NCBI GenBank assembly: GCA_910588655.1 | Contig: CAJUPJ010000014.1 | Location: 1 to 64,000, forward strand | DNA length: 64,000 nt | Origin: an uncultured Lachnospiraceae bacterium | GTDB lineage: Bacteria; Bacillota; Clostridia; Lachnospirales; Lachnospiraceae | Reading direction: 5' to 3' | Part shown: in pieces, positions 18,799 through 26,765 of the stretch | Position numbering within the stretch: the stretch's first letter is position 1 | Layout of the letters: each line of letters starts with the position of its first letter | Position numbers and translations under genes: made by a program | Notes under the pieces: generated by a model | The model's input: only the letters and a program-made list of their open reading frames with translations | Told to the model about the DNA's origin: nothing | Database searches by the model: none

Positions 18799-18934
18799 TA
18801 TTTTGTTCCTATCATTTAAATCGCAATATATTTAAATTATTCATATGATTTTAGTATTATTTTTTATAAATAAATTTTTATATTAATATTATATTTATTT
18901 ATTTAAAATAATTTAATACTTTTATTGATGCCTT

Positions 18935-19435
18935 TTACTTTTTAAATAATTCATTTACTAACAAAGATATTCCATCACAAAAATTCTCATTGTTACTATG
19001 TTGCGTAACTAACATTTCAGAAATAATCAATTCATACTTTTCAATAATTTTACCTAATTGTTTTATATCTTCAACCTCAATAATGTTTTTTTGACGTTTA
19101 GCAACTTCTCTACAAAAATTCACCTGATGGTCATTTATATGCTCATTAAATTCCTTTTGTCTTGGTACAACTATAGGAATTTTACCAACTTGCAAAGGCA
19201 TAATAAAACTGGATGGTCCTCCATGAGTTATAACAATCCGGGCAGTAAATACATATCTAACCATATCCTGATATGAATAAAAATTCTGCCATTCACAATA
19301 TTCTGGCTTATACGTACTATAACCCGTCTGAATAATTACATTTTCTTTAATTAATCTATTTTTTTTCAAAATATCAACAAATTGTACTAACCTGTTAAAA
19401 GGTTGCTCATGTGTTCCCACTGTAACAAAAATCAT
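18935..19435 (-). CDS. PssE/Alg13-like glycosyltransferase catalytic subunit
   Basis: About 166 residues; start ATG 19435 with RBS GAAGAGG (a reading from 19453 lacks one). The sequence begins MIFVTVGTHEQPFNRLV, the hallmark of the Alg13/PssE/EpsE subunit. It contains ITHGGPSSFIMPLQ, the nucleotide-sugar-binding loop of GT28 C-terminal domains, and later VPRQKEFNEHINDHQ. It works with an Alg14/PssD partner, encoded directly upstream with its stop overlapping the leader. The pair adds the second sugar, often galactose or glucuronic acid, to the lipid-linked primer. Confidence 0.9.
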   Translation of the reverse strand: MIFVTVGTHEQPFNRLVQFVDILKKNRLIKENVIIQTGYSTYKPEYCEWQNFYSYQDMVRYVFTARIVITHGGPSSFIMPLQVGKIPIVVPRQKEFNEHINDHQVNFCREVAKRQKNIIEVEDIKQLGKIIEKYELIISEMLVTQHSNNENFCDGISLLVNELFKK

Positions 19436-19449
19436 CTTAATGAACCTCT

Positions 19450-19929
19450 TCAAAAAATACTACCTAAATTAATTGCTTTTGGATATACTTTTTTCATTTC
19501 TTCCCATTGTACAATAAATTTATCTGTTATTGGATATACCATTTTTCCTGAAACTGTAGAATGGTTGATTCTATCAAACACTTCTATATAAATACATTTA
19601 GCCCCAAACAATTTTCCAATATAAAAAAATGGTACTGCAACAGCAGCTCCTGTTGAAACAATTAAATCTGGTCTTTCTCTCCTAATAACTTTCCATGCTA
19701 GAATAGTATTTATAAACAGCCCTTTAATACTTCTGTTTGTAGGATAATAACATGGAATCATTCTTTCACCATAAAGAAGGCTTTTTGCATCTTCTTTTTC
19801 AAATGTAACCCAGAACCGTTCTTTATCCTTCCAAAATGGTTTTAACATATATAAATGGGTAAGGTGTCCACCAGATGAACCTACAAGACACACTTTTAAT
19901 TTGTCTCTTATTTTAATTTCTCCTTCCAC
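19450..19929 (-). CDS. PssD/Alg14-like membrane-anchoring glycosyltransferase subunit
   Basis: About 159 residues. KVCLVGSSGGHLTHLYMLKPF is the classical start of the Alg14/PssD/Cps14F family, and LIVSTGAAVAVPFFYIGKLFG carries the membrane-associated helix. Alg14-type subunits recruit the catalytic PssE/Alg13 subunit to the membrane. The start chosen is GTG 19929; it has only a weak RBS, and a GTG 12 codons later is an alternative. It is the first gene of the polysaccharide operon as far as the sequence shows. No priming transferase is present in the window. Confidence 0.85.
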   Translation of the reverse strand: MEGEIKIRDKLKVCLVGSSGGHLTHLYMLKPFWKDKERFWVTFEKEDAKSLLYGERMIPCYYPTNRSIKGLFINTILAWKVIRRERPDLIVSTGAAVAVPFFYIGKLFGAKCIYIEVFDRINHSTVSGKMVYPITDKFIVQWEEMKKVYPKAINLGSIF

Positions 19930-19978
19930 GAAAGCACCTATATTATGAATAATATTTTATTAATTAAAATCTTGCTTA

Positions 19979-20013
19979 ACACTTATACTTTGATTATAAT
20001 TATAAAATAAGTG
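19979..20013. terminator. Inverted repeat between the recombinase-like gene and the capsule operon
   Basis: TAACACTTA and TAAGTGTTA form a perfect 9-bp inverted repeat around an AT-rich loop. It lies between the stop of the recombinase-like gene and the start of pssD. It could weakly terminate or be an operator for the capsule operon; the sequence does not decide. Confidence 0.4.
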
Positions 20014-20027
20014 TTATAATAAAAATA

Positions 20028-21098
20028 CTATCCAATCCCCTTCAAAATTTTATCATTCTTTACCATCCATTGCCCATACCTGTCACATACCGCAGGTACA
20101 CCAGCTCCCATTATATAAGCCAAGCTATATGCATCACCACCAGCTTGCAGACACATTACTGCGAATGTATCTCTTAACGTTTTAAAAGTAAGTCCTTTTA
20201 TCCCCGCTTTTTCTCCTGCCATTTTTAAACGATACTGCAATGTCCTTCCATCTGGTACATCTTCTGGTATGCCAGTACTTCTTTTCCTGCCTGCTTTTTT
20301 ATCTAGTTCTGCTACATAACTTTCTTTATCTGGTTTTTTAGCATATTCCACTTTTTTCAGTAAGCTGGACAATTTTTCTGGAATTGCAAATTTTCTGCAC
20401 ATATTTTCTGGAAGTTCACACTCTGCCATAGATGTAACTGTTCCTGTGTCTTTTTTGTTTTCATATAATATATTGTTCTGTATACGCACCAGGTTTCTGT
20501 GTATATGGATTTCCCCCGTTTCTATATTAATGTCTTCCCATTTTAGCCCACACAGTTCTGAAAGCGTAACCCCTGTATAAAGGGGAAGAAAGATTTGTAA
20601 CTGTAAATCTTCCCCTTGTTTTTCTGCTGTATATAAGAGTTTCTGCACCTCAAGTTCTGGAAGTGGCAATGCTTCTTTTTTCTGAACTGTTATAAATTCT
20701 GCCTTGCCAAATGGTATTTCTGGTATTAACTTATGCTCTGCACCATAATGAAACATGGAACGCACCATGCTTTCTAAAAGATATACTGTATACTGTGACA
20801 GTGTTGTTTCTTTCCCTTCACTGTCTGCATTGCCCTTACATAACCTACCAAGCAGTTCCGAAAGCACACCTGCATTAAAACGGTCCGCCCTCATAGCACC
20901 TATATACGGAAGTATATATTTTTCTGTATAACTCTGGTAAAGAGCATATGAAGAAGGCCTCATAATATCCTTGATGTCAAGAAACCATAATTCTGCAAGT
21001 TCACTTATAAGGATTTTATTATTTAAACCATAAGAAAACTTATCATTGTATATGCTTTCTTTTGTATGGATATAAGGTTTCTGGTTTGTTCCTTGCAT
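20028..21098 (-). CDS. Tyrosine-recombinase-fold protein with degenerate catalytic site
   Basis: 356 residues with an N-terminal SAM-like core-binding domain (about 30-130) and a C-terminal tyrosine-recombinase catalytic domain (about 145-350). The fold motifs are clear (LYTGVTLSELCGLKWEDI; LTFKTLRDTFAVMCL; final Tyr341 in CDRYGQW). However, the first catalytic Arg (TGxR) is Thr178, the HxLRH box reads K306-T-L-R309-D310, and the GH-box His is Ala332. Only Arg309 and Tyr341 remain from the core set, so strand exchange is doubtful and a DNA-binding/regulatory role is plausible. RBS AAAGGA precedes the ATG. It lies directly upstream of the capsule operon, same strand, with a strong promoter between two palindromic repeats (see 21228 and 21396). 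Confidence 0.8.
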   Translation of the reverse strand: MQGTNQKPYIHTKESIYNDKFSYGLNNKILISELAELWFLDIKDIMRPSSYALYQSYTEKYILPYIGAMRADRFNAGVLSELLGRLCKGNADSEGKETTLSQYTVYLLESMVRSMFHYGAEHKLIPEIPFGKAEFITVQKKEALPLPELEVQKLLYTAEKQGEDLQLQIFLPLYTGVTLSELCGLKWEDINIETGEIHIHRNLVRIQNNILYENKKDTGTVTSMAECELPENMCRKFAIPEKLSSLLKKVEYAKKPDKESYVAELDKKAGRKRSTGIPEDVPDGRTLQYRLKMAGEKAGIKGLTFKTLRDTFAVMCLQAGGDAYSLAYIMGAGVPAVCDRYGQWMVKNDKILKGIG

Positions 21099-21227
21099 AA
21101 GTTTTCCTTTCTTTTCCCAGATATAATAACCAGGATAACCTGTGTATAACTTTCAAAATACAAGACCTTTTATAACAGAACACCAGATAATAATCTTTTT
21201 GCTCGTCATAATAAAAAAATAAAACTA

Positions 21228-21263
21228 ATGTCAAATAGTACACTTTCTGGCACGCTTTCTATA
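21228..21263. promoter_or_regulatory. Palindromic repeat site 1 (operator or recombination core)
   Basis: GTCAAATAGTACACTTTCTGGCACGCTTT repeats, in direct orientation, the site at 21396-21430. Each copy is an imperfect palindrome with TGTCAAA-type half sites about 7-8 bp apart, the geometry of tyrosine-recombinase core sites. This copy covers the expected transcription start of the recombinase-like gene. Confidence 0.6.
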
Positions 21264-21270
21264 GTCAATT

Positions 21271-21298
21271 ATTCTATCACAAAACAAGGATATGTCAA
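21271..21298 (-). promoter_or_regulatory. Sigma-A-type promoter of the recombinase-like gene
   Basis: On the minus strand TTGACA (21298-21293), a 16-bp spacer and TAGAAT (21276-21271). The predicted start point, about 7 nt downstream, falls at the edge of palindromic site 1. It reads towards the recombinase-like gene and, through it, the capsule operon. Confidence 0.6.
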
Positions 21299-21395
21299 TG
21301 GTTTTTTATGTAAAACCAGTAAAAAATACCCATTATATGTAAAGAAATATTCTGGTTATATAAAATATAAAGGATATATGGAACTTTTATTAACT

Positions 21396-21430
21396 GATGT
21401 CAAAAGGTGTACTTTTTGACACGCTTTTAT
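21396..21430. promoter_or_regulatory. Palindromic repeat site 2 (operator or recombination core)
   Basis: TGTCAAAAGGTGTACTTTTT followed by GACACGC: inverted half-sites TGTCAAAA / TTTTGACA around a 7-bp centre. It matches site 1, 168 bp away, in direct orientation. It lies just outside the 3' end of the group II intron, upstream of the promoter at 21271-21298. Confidence 0.6.
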
Positions 21431-21448
21431 ATACGCCTGCTGGTTATA

Positions 21449-23304
21449 ATCAGGTAGGAGGTAGATAATTATTTTATCTACCGACCTCCCACACCACCAT
21501 ACATACGGTTCCGTATACGGCGGTTCCTTAGTTTTCACATACTTTCAGATAAAACTCTGTGAATGTTGGGTATCCAAGTTCACGGAGTTTCTTGTTGTTA
21601 AATGCAGTCTGCAATACGAAATATCCACCACAATACCAGTTTCCGTTCCGCATATTGGCACATATCCATGCCTTTTCTTCTTCCACACCTAACCTCTTTA
21701 ATTCCCTGAATTTTGTCTTAACTTTCTTCCATTGTTTCCAGTAGATAGTTCTTATCTTATGTCTTAGCCATTCATCGGTTTCCCTCAAAAGTCCTTTCAT
21801 ATCTGCAAGTGAGAAATAATTTACCCATCCTCTGACAAACTGCGTCAGTTTCATGGCTCTGTATTCATTTCCCCATCCGTTACTTCTTTTTGTCAGTTCT
21901 CTGATTTTATCTTTCATCTTTGCCACTGACTTTTGATGTACCCGAAATCTGCATTTTCCTTTATAACGGTAAAATGCGTATCCAAGGTATTTTACCTTGC
22001 TGATATGTGCCACGCTTGTTTTCTTCTGGTTCACTTTTAGAAAAAGCTTCCCCTCAATAAACGGAATGGTATTTCCTATGGTTCTTTCTGCACTCTTCCT
22101 GCTTTTACAGAATATCATGCAGTCATCCGCAGAACGCACAAACCTGTGCCTTCTGCGTGTGAGTTCCCTGTCCAGTCCATTCAGCATGACGTTGCTAAGC
22201 AACGGACTTAGCGGTCCGCCTTGCGGCATTCCTGTTTCCGTCTTTTCAAATACCCCTCTGCTGATAACACCCGCATTGAGGTATTTGTGTATCAGCGGTA
22301 TTACCCGCCCGTCTTTAATGGTTCTTGATAATACCTCTGTCAGTTTGCTCTGGCATACCGTATCAAAGAATTTCTCTAAGTCCATATCTACGACATACAC
22401 ATATCCATCATTGACGTTCTTCTGGCATTGTTTCAGTGCGTCATGCGCACCCCTCTTTGGCCGGAAGCCAAAACTGTTCTCCGGAAACTGTTCCTCAAAA
22501 ACCGGGGACAATACCTGTGTAACTGCCTGTTGGAATACCCTGCCAGCTACTGCCGGCACTCCCAGTTTCCGAAATCCGCCTTTTGTTTCTTTGGGTATTT
22601 CTACCCTGCGGACTGGGTTGGGTTTGTATTTCCCATCCTTTAATTGCTGGATTAGTTGCTCTTGGTTGTCTCTGAGGAACGGCAGAAGTTCATCTACGCT
22701 CATCCCATCAACACCGCCTGCTCCTTTGTTTGATTTTACTTTCTTGTATGCATTGTTTAGATTAGCTGGCTGTAAAATCTTCTCCAGCCAGGCGGACACT
22801 TCCGCATACTCTTTCTGTTCCGCAGATACCATTTGCAGATAGTCCTCATTATGAAGTTGTCTGTCCTTAAATCTGTCATTGGTTACATTCATTTACTCAC
22901 ATCTCCTAAAGTCCAGTCCTTCCCATCCTGTTTGCAACCACGATGGTACTATGACCTCTGCTGACTTCTTGCCATTCGTTGTTACTACGGATTTTCTATA
23001 CATTTGTTGATGCAGTTCTATCCGCTGGCAAGACCTCCCCAGGTAAGAACGCAATCTTTCACTCCATCCATCTGCCACATTTACCACAATTGGTTCCGAG
23101 TAGTTATTGGACTTTAGTTTGTATGGCAACCTTATCCCCAACTGTAGCCTGATGTGATTTCTGTTCGTCAGACCAGAGCTTTGCCTCCAGCTTTCTTCAG
23201 ATTCCACCTCACGATGGACAACCCTTGCTCTTGGCTATACACTTCCCGCTGCTAGGGCGTGTTACGGACTTTCACCGATTAGATTGCGCCCATACTGGGC
23301 GCAC
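21449..23304 (-). mobile_element. Complete group IIC intron
   Basis: 5' end GTGCGCCCAGTATGGGCGCA at 23304 (minus strand). At the 3' side a domain V-like hairpin, GAACCGCCGTATACGGAACC then GTATGTATGGTGGTGTGG (about 21490-21525), and a domain VI hairpin with GGTAGATAA/TTATCTACC, ending near CCTACCTGAT (3' end 21449, give or take 3 nt). Length is about 1.86 kb with an internal reverse transcriptase. It is inserted immediately after a Rho-independent terminator stem and T-run, the known target preference of group IIC introns. All structural parts look intact. Confidence 0.9.
21528..22892 (-). CDS. Group II intron reverse transcriptase/maturase (class C)
   Basis: 454 residues. Reverse transcriptase blocks at about 50-290 include KGAGGVDGMSV, FGFRPKRGAHDAL, YVYVVDMDLEKFFD (first catalytic Asp), GMPQGGPLSPLLSNVMLN and the active-site box. 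That box reads FVRSADDCMIF, with Ser254 where YADD normally has Tyr; the two catalytic Asp residues (256, 257) are kept. A maturase/thumb domain follows (RGWVNYFSLADMKGLL, WKQWKKVKTK). There is no HNH endonuclease domain, which fits class C introns. RBS AGGAG precedes the ATG. The protein would help splicing and target-primed reverse transcription of the surrounding intron. Confidence 0.92.
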   Translation of the reverse strand: MNVTNDRFKDRQLHNEDYLQMVSAEQKEYAEVSAWLEKILQPANLNNAYKKVKSNKGAGGVDGMSVDELLPFLRDNQEQLIQQLKDGKYKPNPVRRVEIPKETKGGFRKLGVPAVAGRVFQQAVTQVLSPVFEEQFPENSFGFRPKRGAHDALKQCQKNVNDGYVYVVDMDLEKFFDTVCQSKLTEVLSRTIKDGRVIPLIHKYLNAGVISRGVFEKTETGMPQGGPLSPLLSNVMLNGLDRELTRRRHRFVRSADDCMIFCKSRKSAERTIGNTIPFIEGKLFLKVNQKKTSVAHISKVKYLGYAFYRYKGKCRFRVHQKSVAKMKDKIRELTKRSNGWGNEYRAMKLTQFVRGWVNYFSLADMKGLLRETDEWLRHKIRTIYWKQWKKVKTKFRELKRLGVEEEKAWICANMRNGNWYCGGYFVLQTAFNNKKLRELGYPTFTEFYLKVCEN

Positions 23305-23307
23305 CAT

Positions 23308-23345
23308 TAAAAAAGAATAAAACAAATAATATCTGTTTTATTCTT
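23308..23345 (-). terminator. Rho-independent terminator of spoIIID, intron insertion target
   Basis: A 12-bp perfect stem AAGAATAAAACA / TGTTTTATTCTT followed, on the minus strand, by a T-run. The group IIC intron begins 4 bases after the T-run (5' exon ends TTTTAATG). Confidence 0.85.
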
Positions 23346-23363
23346 TCCATATTAATATTTAAT

Positions 23364-23663
23364 TTATTGCTGGTGCTTACACAGGTATTTATCCCGTGTC
23401 GCCATTCCGCCACGTATATGGCGTTCTGCTTTATTTACATCAAGCACCTGTCTGGCCTGCTCTGCAAGCTGGTGGTTAATTGAAGGCAGTCTTTCTGTTA
23501 AGTCTTTATGTACTGTACTTTTACTAACACCGAATACTGTTGCTGTCTGCCTTACTGTAGCATTATTCTCAACCATATACCTGGCAAGCTGTACTGCACG
23601 TTCTTCAAGGCTGTTTTCAAGATAACTGCTATGCCTTTGCTTTCTATATACTGGCTTTTCCAA
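23364..23663 (-). CDS. spoIIID: Stage III sporulation transcription factor SpoIIID
   Basis: 99 residues (family usually 80-95). SpoIIID is the mother-cell DNA-binding regulator acting after SigE. It holds a helix-turn-helix with the family-defining VFGVSKSTVHKDLTERLP (about residues 44-61), followed by DVNKAERHIRGGMATRDKY, the conserved C-terminal basic helix. The start is a TTG with RBS GAGGAG 9 nt upstream. Its terminator carries the group IIC intron. It indicates an endospore-forming host. Confidence 0.95.
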   Translation of the reverse strand: MEKPVYRKQRHSSYLENSLEERAVQLARYMVENNATVRQTATVFGVSKSTVHKDLTERLPSINHQLAEQARQVLDVNKAERHIRGGMATRDKYLCKHQQ

Positions 23664-23755
23664 TGAAAAATGCTCCTCACAAAAGTTTTGTACATTCTAT
23701 GAGAAACAATGGAAAATTATGCTTAATAACAGTATAGAGCATTAATAAACATATA

Positions 23756-25132
23756 TTATATTTTTTCCTCTCCAAGAATACATCTTGCTACATGTACACC
23801 ACTTGCTGATGCGTGTGATAATGAATGTGTTACACCACTACAGTCACCAATAACATACAGCCCCTTCTTTTCTGTTTCAAGATTTCTGTCAATTCCTACC
23901 TCCATATTGTAAAATTTTACTTCAACACCATACAAAAGAGTATCATCATTAGCAGTACCAGGCGCAATCCTGTCAAGCCTGTATATCATTTCAATTATGC
24001 CATCAAGTATCCTTTTGGGCATAACAAGGCTTAAATCCCCTGGGGTAGCCGCAAGAGTAGGTGTAACAAACCCTTCTTTTATACGTGACTGGTTACTCCT
24101 CCTGCCTCTTACCAGGTCTCCAAACCTCTGCACCAGCACACCCCCTCCAAGCATATTTGAAAGTCTTGCAATGCTTTCACCATAACCATTGCTGTCACTG
24201 AAAGGCTCTGAAAAATGCTTTGCAACAAGCAGCGCAAAATTTGTATTTTCTGTATGTTTTGCAGGGTCTTCATAACTGTGCCCGTTTACTGTAACTATTC
24301 CGTTTGTGTTTTCTGTAACTACAACACCATATGGGTTCATACAGAATGTGCGGACTAAATCTTCAAACTTAGCGGTTCTGTAAACAATTTTACTTTCATA
24401 AAGTTCATCTGTAAGATGTGCAAAAACCTCTGCTGGCAGTTCAACCCGTACCCCAATATCAACGCGGTTTGATTTTACAGGAAGTGAAAGTTCATTACAC
24501 ACCTTCTGCATCCATTTGCTGCCACTCCTGCCTGCTGAAATAATACATTTTTTGCAGCTATAACTCCTGCCAGCAGTTTTTACAATATATGTCCCATCAT
24601 TATAAACTACATGTTCTACAGGCGTATCAAAATAAAAATCTGCCCTGTCTTTTAATAGATTATAAATGTTTTTAAGCACTATAAAGTTTATATCAGTACC
24701 AAGATGGCGTACTGATGCATCCAGCAGATGAAGCCCGTTCTGTACGCAAAGCTTCTTAATCCTGGTATCAGCCGTAGAATAAAGCTTTGTGCCCTTTCCG
24801 CCCAACTTAAGGTTAAGCTTGTCAACATAATTCATAAGTTCCAGTGCTTTTTCCTTGCCAATATATTCATAAAGTGTACCACCAAACTGGTTTGTTATAT
24901 TATATTTGCCATCTGAAAATGCACCAGCACCGCCAAAACCATTCATAATTGAGCAGCTCTGGCAATGTATACATGATATAACCTTGCCACTTCCAATAGG
25001 GCACTTGCGGTTTTCAAGGGAATGGCCAGCCTCAAAAACCGCTATTTTAAGGTTTTTATCCAGTTTCACAAGCTCATACAAGGCAAAAATCCCGCCAGGC
25101 CCTGCCCCTGTAATAATAATATCATAATCCAT
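23756..25132 (-). CDS. FAD-dependent oxidoreductase
   Basis: About 458 residues from ATG 25132 (RBS GGAAGGAG); a longer frame exists but lacks an RBS. The N-terminus DYDIIITGAGPGGIFALYEL is a Rossmann FAD-binding motif (GxGxxG), followed by an acidic FEAG at the end of the second strand. A cysteine cluster around residues 47-60 (RKCPIGSG...CIHCQSC) is distinctive. The C-terminus GLYVIGDCSGVTHSLSHASA is the second FAD-contact motif of this oxidoreductase family. The family is widespread in anaerobes; the substrate is unknown. It is convergent with no partner and divergent from murG. Confidence 0.82.
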   Translation of the reverse strand: MDYDIIITGAGPGGIFALYELVKLDKNLKIAVFEAGHSLENRKCPIGSGKVISCIHCQSCSIMNGFGGAGAFSDGKYNITNQFGGTLYEYIGKEKALELMNYVDKLNLKLGGKGTKLYSTADTRIKKLCVQNGLHLLDASVRHLGTDINFIVLKNIYNLLKDRADFYFDTPVEHVVYNDGTYIVKTAGRSYSCKKCIISAGRSGSKWMQKVCNELSLPVKSNRVDIGVRVELPAEVFAHLTDELYESKIVYRTAKFEDLVRTFCMNPYGVVVTENTNGIVTVNGHSYEDPAKHTENTNFALLVAKHFSEPFSDSNGYGESIARLSNMLGGGVLVQRFGDLVRGRRSNQSRIKEGFVTPTLAATPGDLSLVMPKRILDGIIEMIYRLDRIAPGTANDDTLLYGVEVKFYNMEVGIDRNLETEKKGLYVIGDCSGVTHSLSHASASGVHVARCILGEEKI

Positions 25133-25286
25133 ATATAACACTCCTTCCACTATTAATATAGTACAATACCAAGGCAATAAAAAACAACTAAAATTTAGAT
25201 AATTTACTGTTATCTTATGCTGGTGTAAAATCCTGCCTCCGTCTTCCAAAACCCAAAAATGTATATGTTTTATTACACACTTATCG

Positions 25287-25315
25287 TTGCAGCATATAAT
25301 ATTTTGTATTATAAT
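25287..25315 (+). promoter_or_regulatory. Promoter of murG
   Basis: TTGCAG (25287-25292), a 17-bp spacer and TATAAT (25310-25315), about 58 bp upstream of the murG ATG. Good match to sigma-A consensus. Confidence 0.6.
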
Positions 25316-25372
25316 ATAACCGCAAACACTAATTATGTATTCTTAGCAGTATATTAAAAGGAGCTACATAAC

Positions 25373-26449
25373 ATGAAAAAAATCGTTTTAACTGGAGGCG
25401 GCACTGCCGGCCATGTTACCCCAAATATCGCATTAATACCTGCATTAAAAAAAGAAGGCTATGAGATACATTATATTGGCTCTTATGATGGTATTGAAAA
25501 AAAACTGATTGAAGAATTAAATATACCATATTATGGTATTTCAAGTGGCAAATTACGCAGATATATAGATATTAAAAACCTGAGCGACCCGTTTAAGGTA
25601 ATAAAAGGTCTTGCCCAGGCAAGGCATATTCTTGGAAAGATTAAACCTGATGTTGTATTTTCAAAAGGAGGTTTTGTAGCTGTCCCTGTTGTACTTGCTG
25701 CTAAATCAAGAAGAATTCCATGTATTATACATGAATCTGATATGACACCAGGTCTTGCCAATAAAATCTGTATTCCTTGTGCCGTAAGGGTATGTACTAA
25801 TTTCCCCGAAACATTAAAATACCTCCCACAAGAAAAGGCTGTCCTGACTGGCTCTCCAATAAGGGAAGAACTTTTTCATGGAGACAGTGGTAAGGGACTT
25901 GCTTTCTGCGGATTTGATAATACAAAACCTGTTATACTTGTAATAGGCGGAAGCCTTGGTGCTGTTGCTGTAAATGATGCAGTACGCAATCTTCTCCCAA
26001 AACTTCTAAACAAATTCCAGGTAATACACCTCTGTGGCAAAGGCAAGCTTGACAATTCACTTGACAATACAAAAGGTTATGCACAGTTTGAATATATCAA
26101 TGAAGAATTAAGTGACCTTATGGCTGCTGCTGATATAATGGTTTCAAGGGCTGGTGCTAATGCAATATGTGAAATACTGGCACTGCGTAAACCGAATATA
26201 CTTATTCCTCTTTCTGCTGAAGCAAGCCGCGGCGACCAGATACTTAATGCTGCATCATTTGAAAAACAGGGGTATAGTATAGTTATACAGGAGAAAGATG
26301 TAACAAGCGGAAACTTATATGATGCAATACTGAAAGCATATGGGAATAAAGAAACATATATTAAAGCCATGAAGCAAAGCAGGCTGAATAATTCAATTGA
26401 AAAAATCACAGGACTGGTAAATGAAGCCGCCAGCCGTAAACGTAAATAA
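25373..26449 (+). CDS. murG: UDP-GlcNAc:lipid I N-acetylglucosaminyltransferase MurG
   Basis: 358 residues, the normal length. MurG adds GlcNAc to lipid I to form lipid II on the cytoplasmic side of the membrane. The first G-loop is GGGTAGHVTPNIAL (residues 8-21). The second membrane/donor loop region is FSKGGFVAVPVVLAA, and donor-binding motifs follow: GGSLGAVAVND, ADIMVSRAGANAICEI and PNILIPLS. RBS AAAAGGAG lies before the ATG. It stands alone here, outside the dcw division cluster, with its own promoter. Confidence 0.96.
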   Translation: MKKIVLTGGGTAGHVTPNIALIPALKKEGYEIHYIGSYDGIEKKLIEELNIPYYGISSGKLRRYIDIKNLSDPFKVIKGLAQARHILGKIKPDVVFSKGGFVAVPVVLAAKSRRIPCIIHESDMTPGLANKICIPCAVRVCTNFPETLKYLPQEKAVLTGSPIREELFHGDSGKGLAFCGFDNTKPVILVIGGSLGAVAVNDAVRNLLPKLLNKFQVIHLCGKGKLDNSLDNTKGYAQFEYINEELSDLMAAADIMVSRAGANAICEILALRKPNILIPLSAEASRGDQILNAASFEKQGYSIVIQEKDVTSGNLYDAILKAYGNKETYIKAMKQSRLNNSIEKITGLVNEAASRKRK

Positions 26450-26471
26450 TACCCGTTAATACAAAATACCA

Positions 26472-26503
26472 GCAGCACACTACATAATGTTTTAGTGTGC
26501 TGC
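26472..26503 (+). terminator. Hairpin downstream of murG
   Basis: GCAGCACACTA / TAGTGTGCTGC, 11-bp perfect stem with a 10-nt loop, 22 nt after the murG stop. The U-run is weak, so termination may be incomplete before the small DUF4250 gene. Confidence 0.6.
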
Positions 26504-26552
26504 CTGGATATTAAAAGTAACATAGAAACAACAATATAGAAATGAGGCAGAT

Positions 26553-26729
26553 ATGCAAATTCCAAAAGACCCGGTATTACTTTTAAGTTATATAAATACA
26601 CAGTTAAGGGACTTTTATCCATCCCTTGGCGAATTATGCAAATCATTATGTATAGATGAAACACAGGTTACAGCCCCGCTCTTATCCATTGGATATAAAT
26701 ATAACAAAGAACTAAATAAATTTATATAA
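26553..26729 (+). CDS. Small DUF4250-type protein
   Basis: 58 residues, with RBS-like GAGGCAG before ATG 26553. The sequence (IPKDPVLLLSYINTQLRDFYPSL near the N-terminus, then LGELCKSLCIDE) matches the short DUF4250 family common in Clostridia, whose function is unknown. The predicted fold is a small helical protein, without membrane segments or cysteine motifs of note. It follows murG on the same strand. Confidence 0.75.
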   Translation: MQIPKDPVLLLSYINTQLRDFYPSLGELCKSLCIDETQVTAPLLSIGYKYNKELNKFI

Positions 26730-26765
26730 TAAAGAAAAATATTCCACCTGTGCGGCTGCAATATA

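Noticed and set aside
21125..21160. DnaA-box-like TTATACACA near the recombinase leader
   Set aside because: A single loose match to the box is expected by chance in AT-rich DNA and there is no cluster or AT-rich unwinding element.
21997..22842. 281-codon open frame on the plus strand
   Set aside because: It is antisense to the group II reverse transcriptase, whose family motifs are clear; the plus-strand frame has no RBS and no recognised domain.
22893..23207. 104-codon minus-strand frame upstream of the RT
   Set aside because: It falls in the structured RNA part (domain I region) of the group II intron, so the reading frame is incidental.
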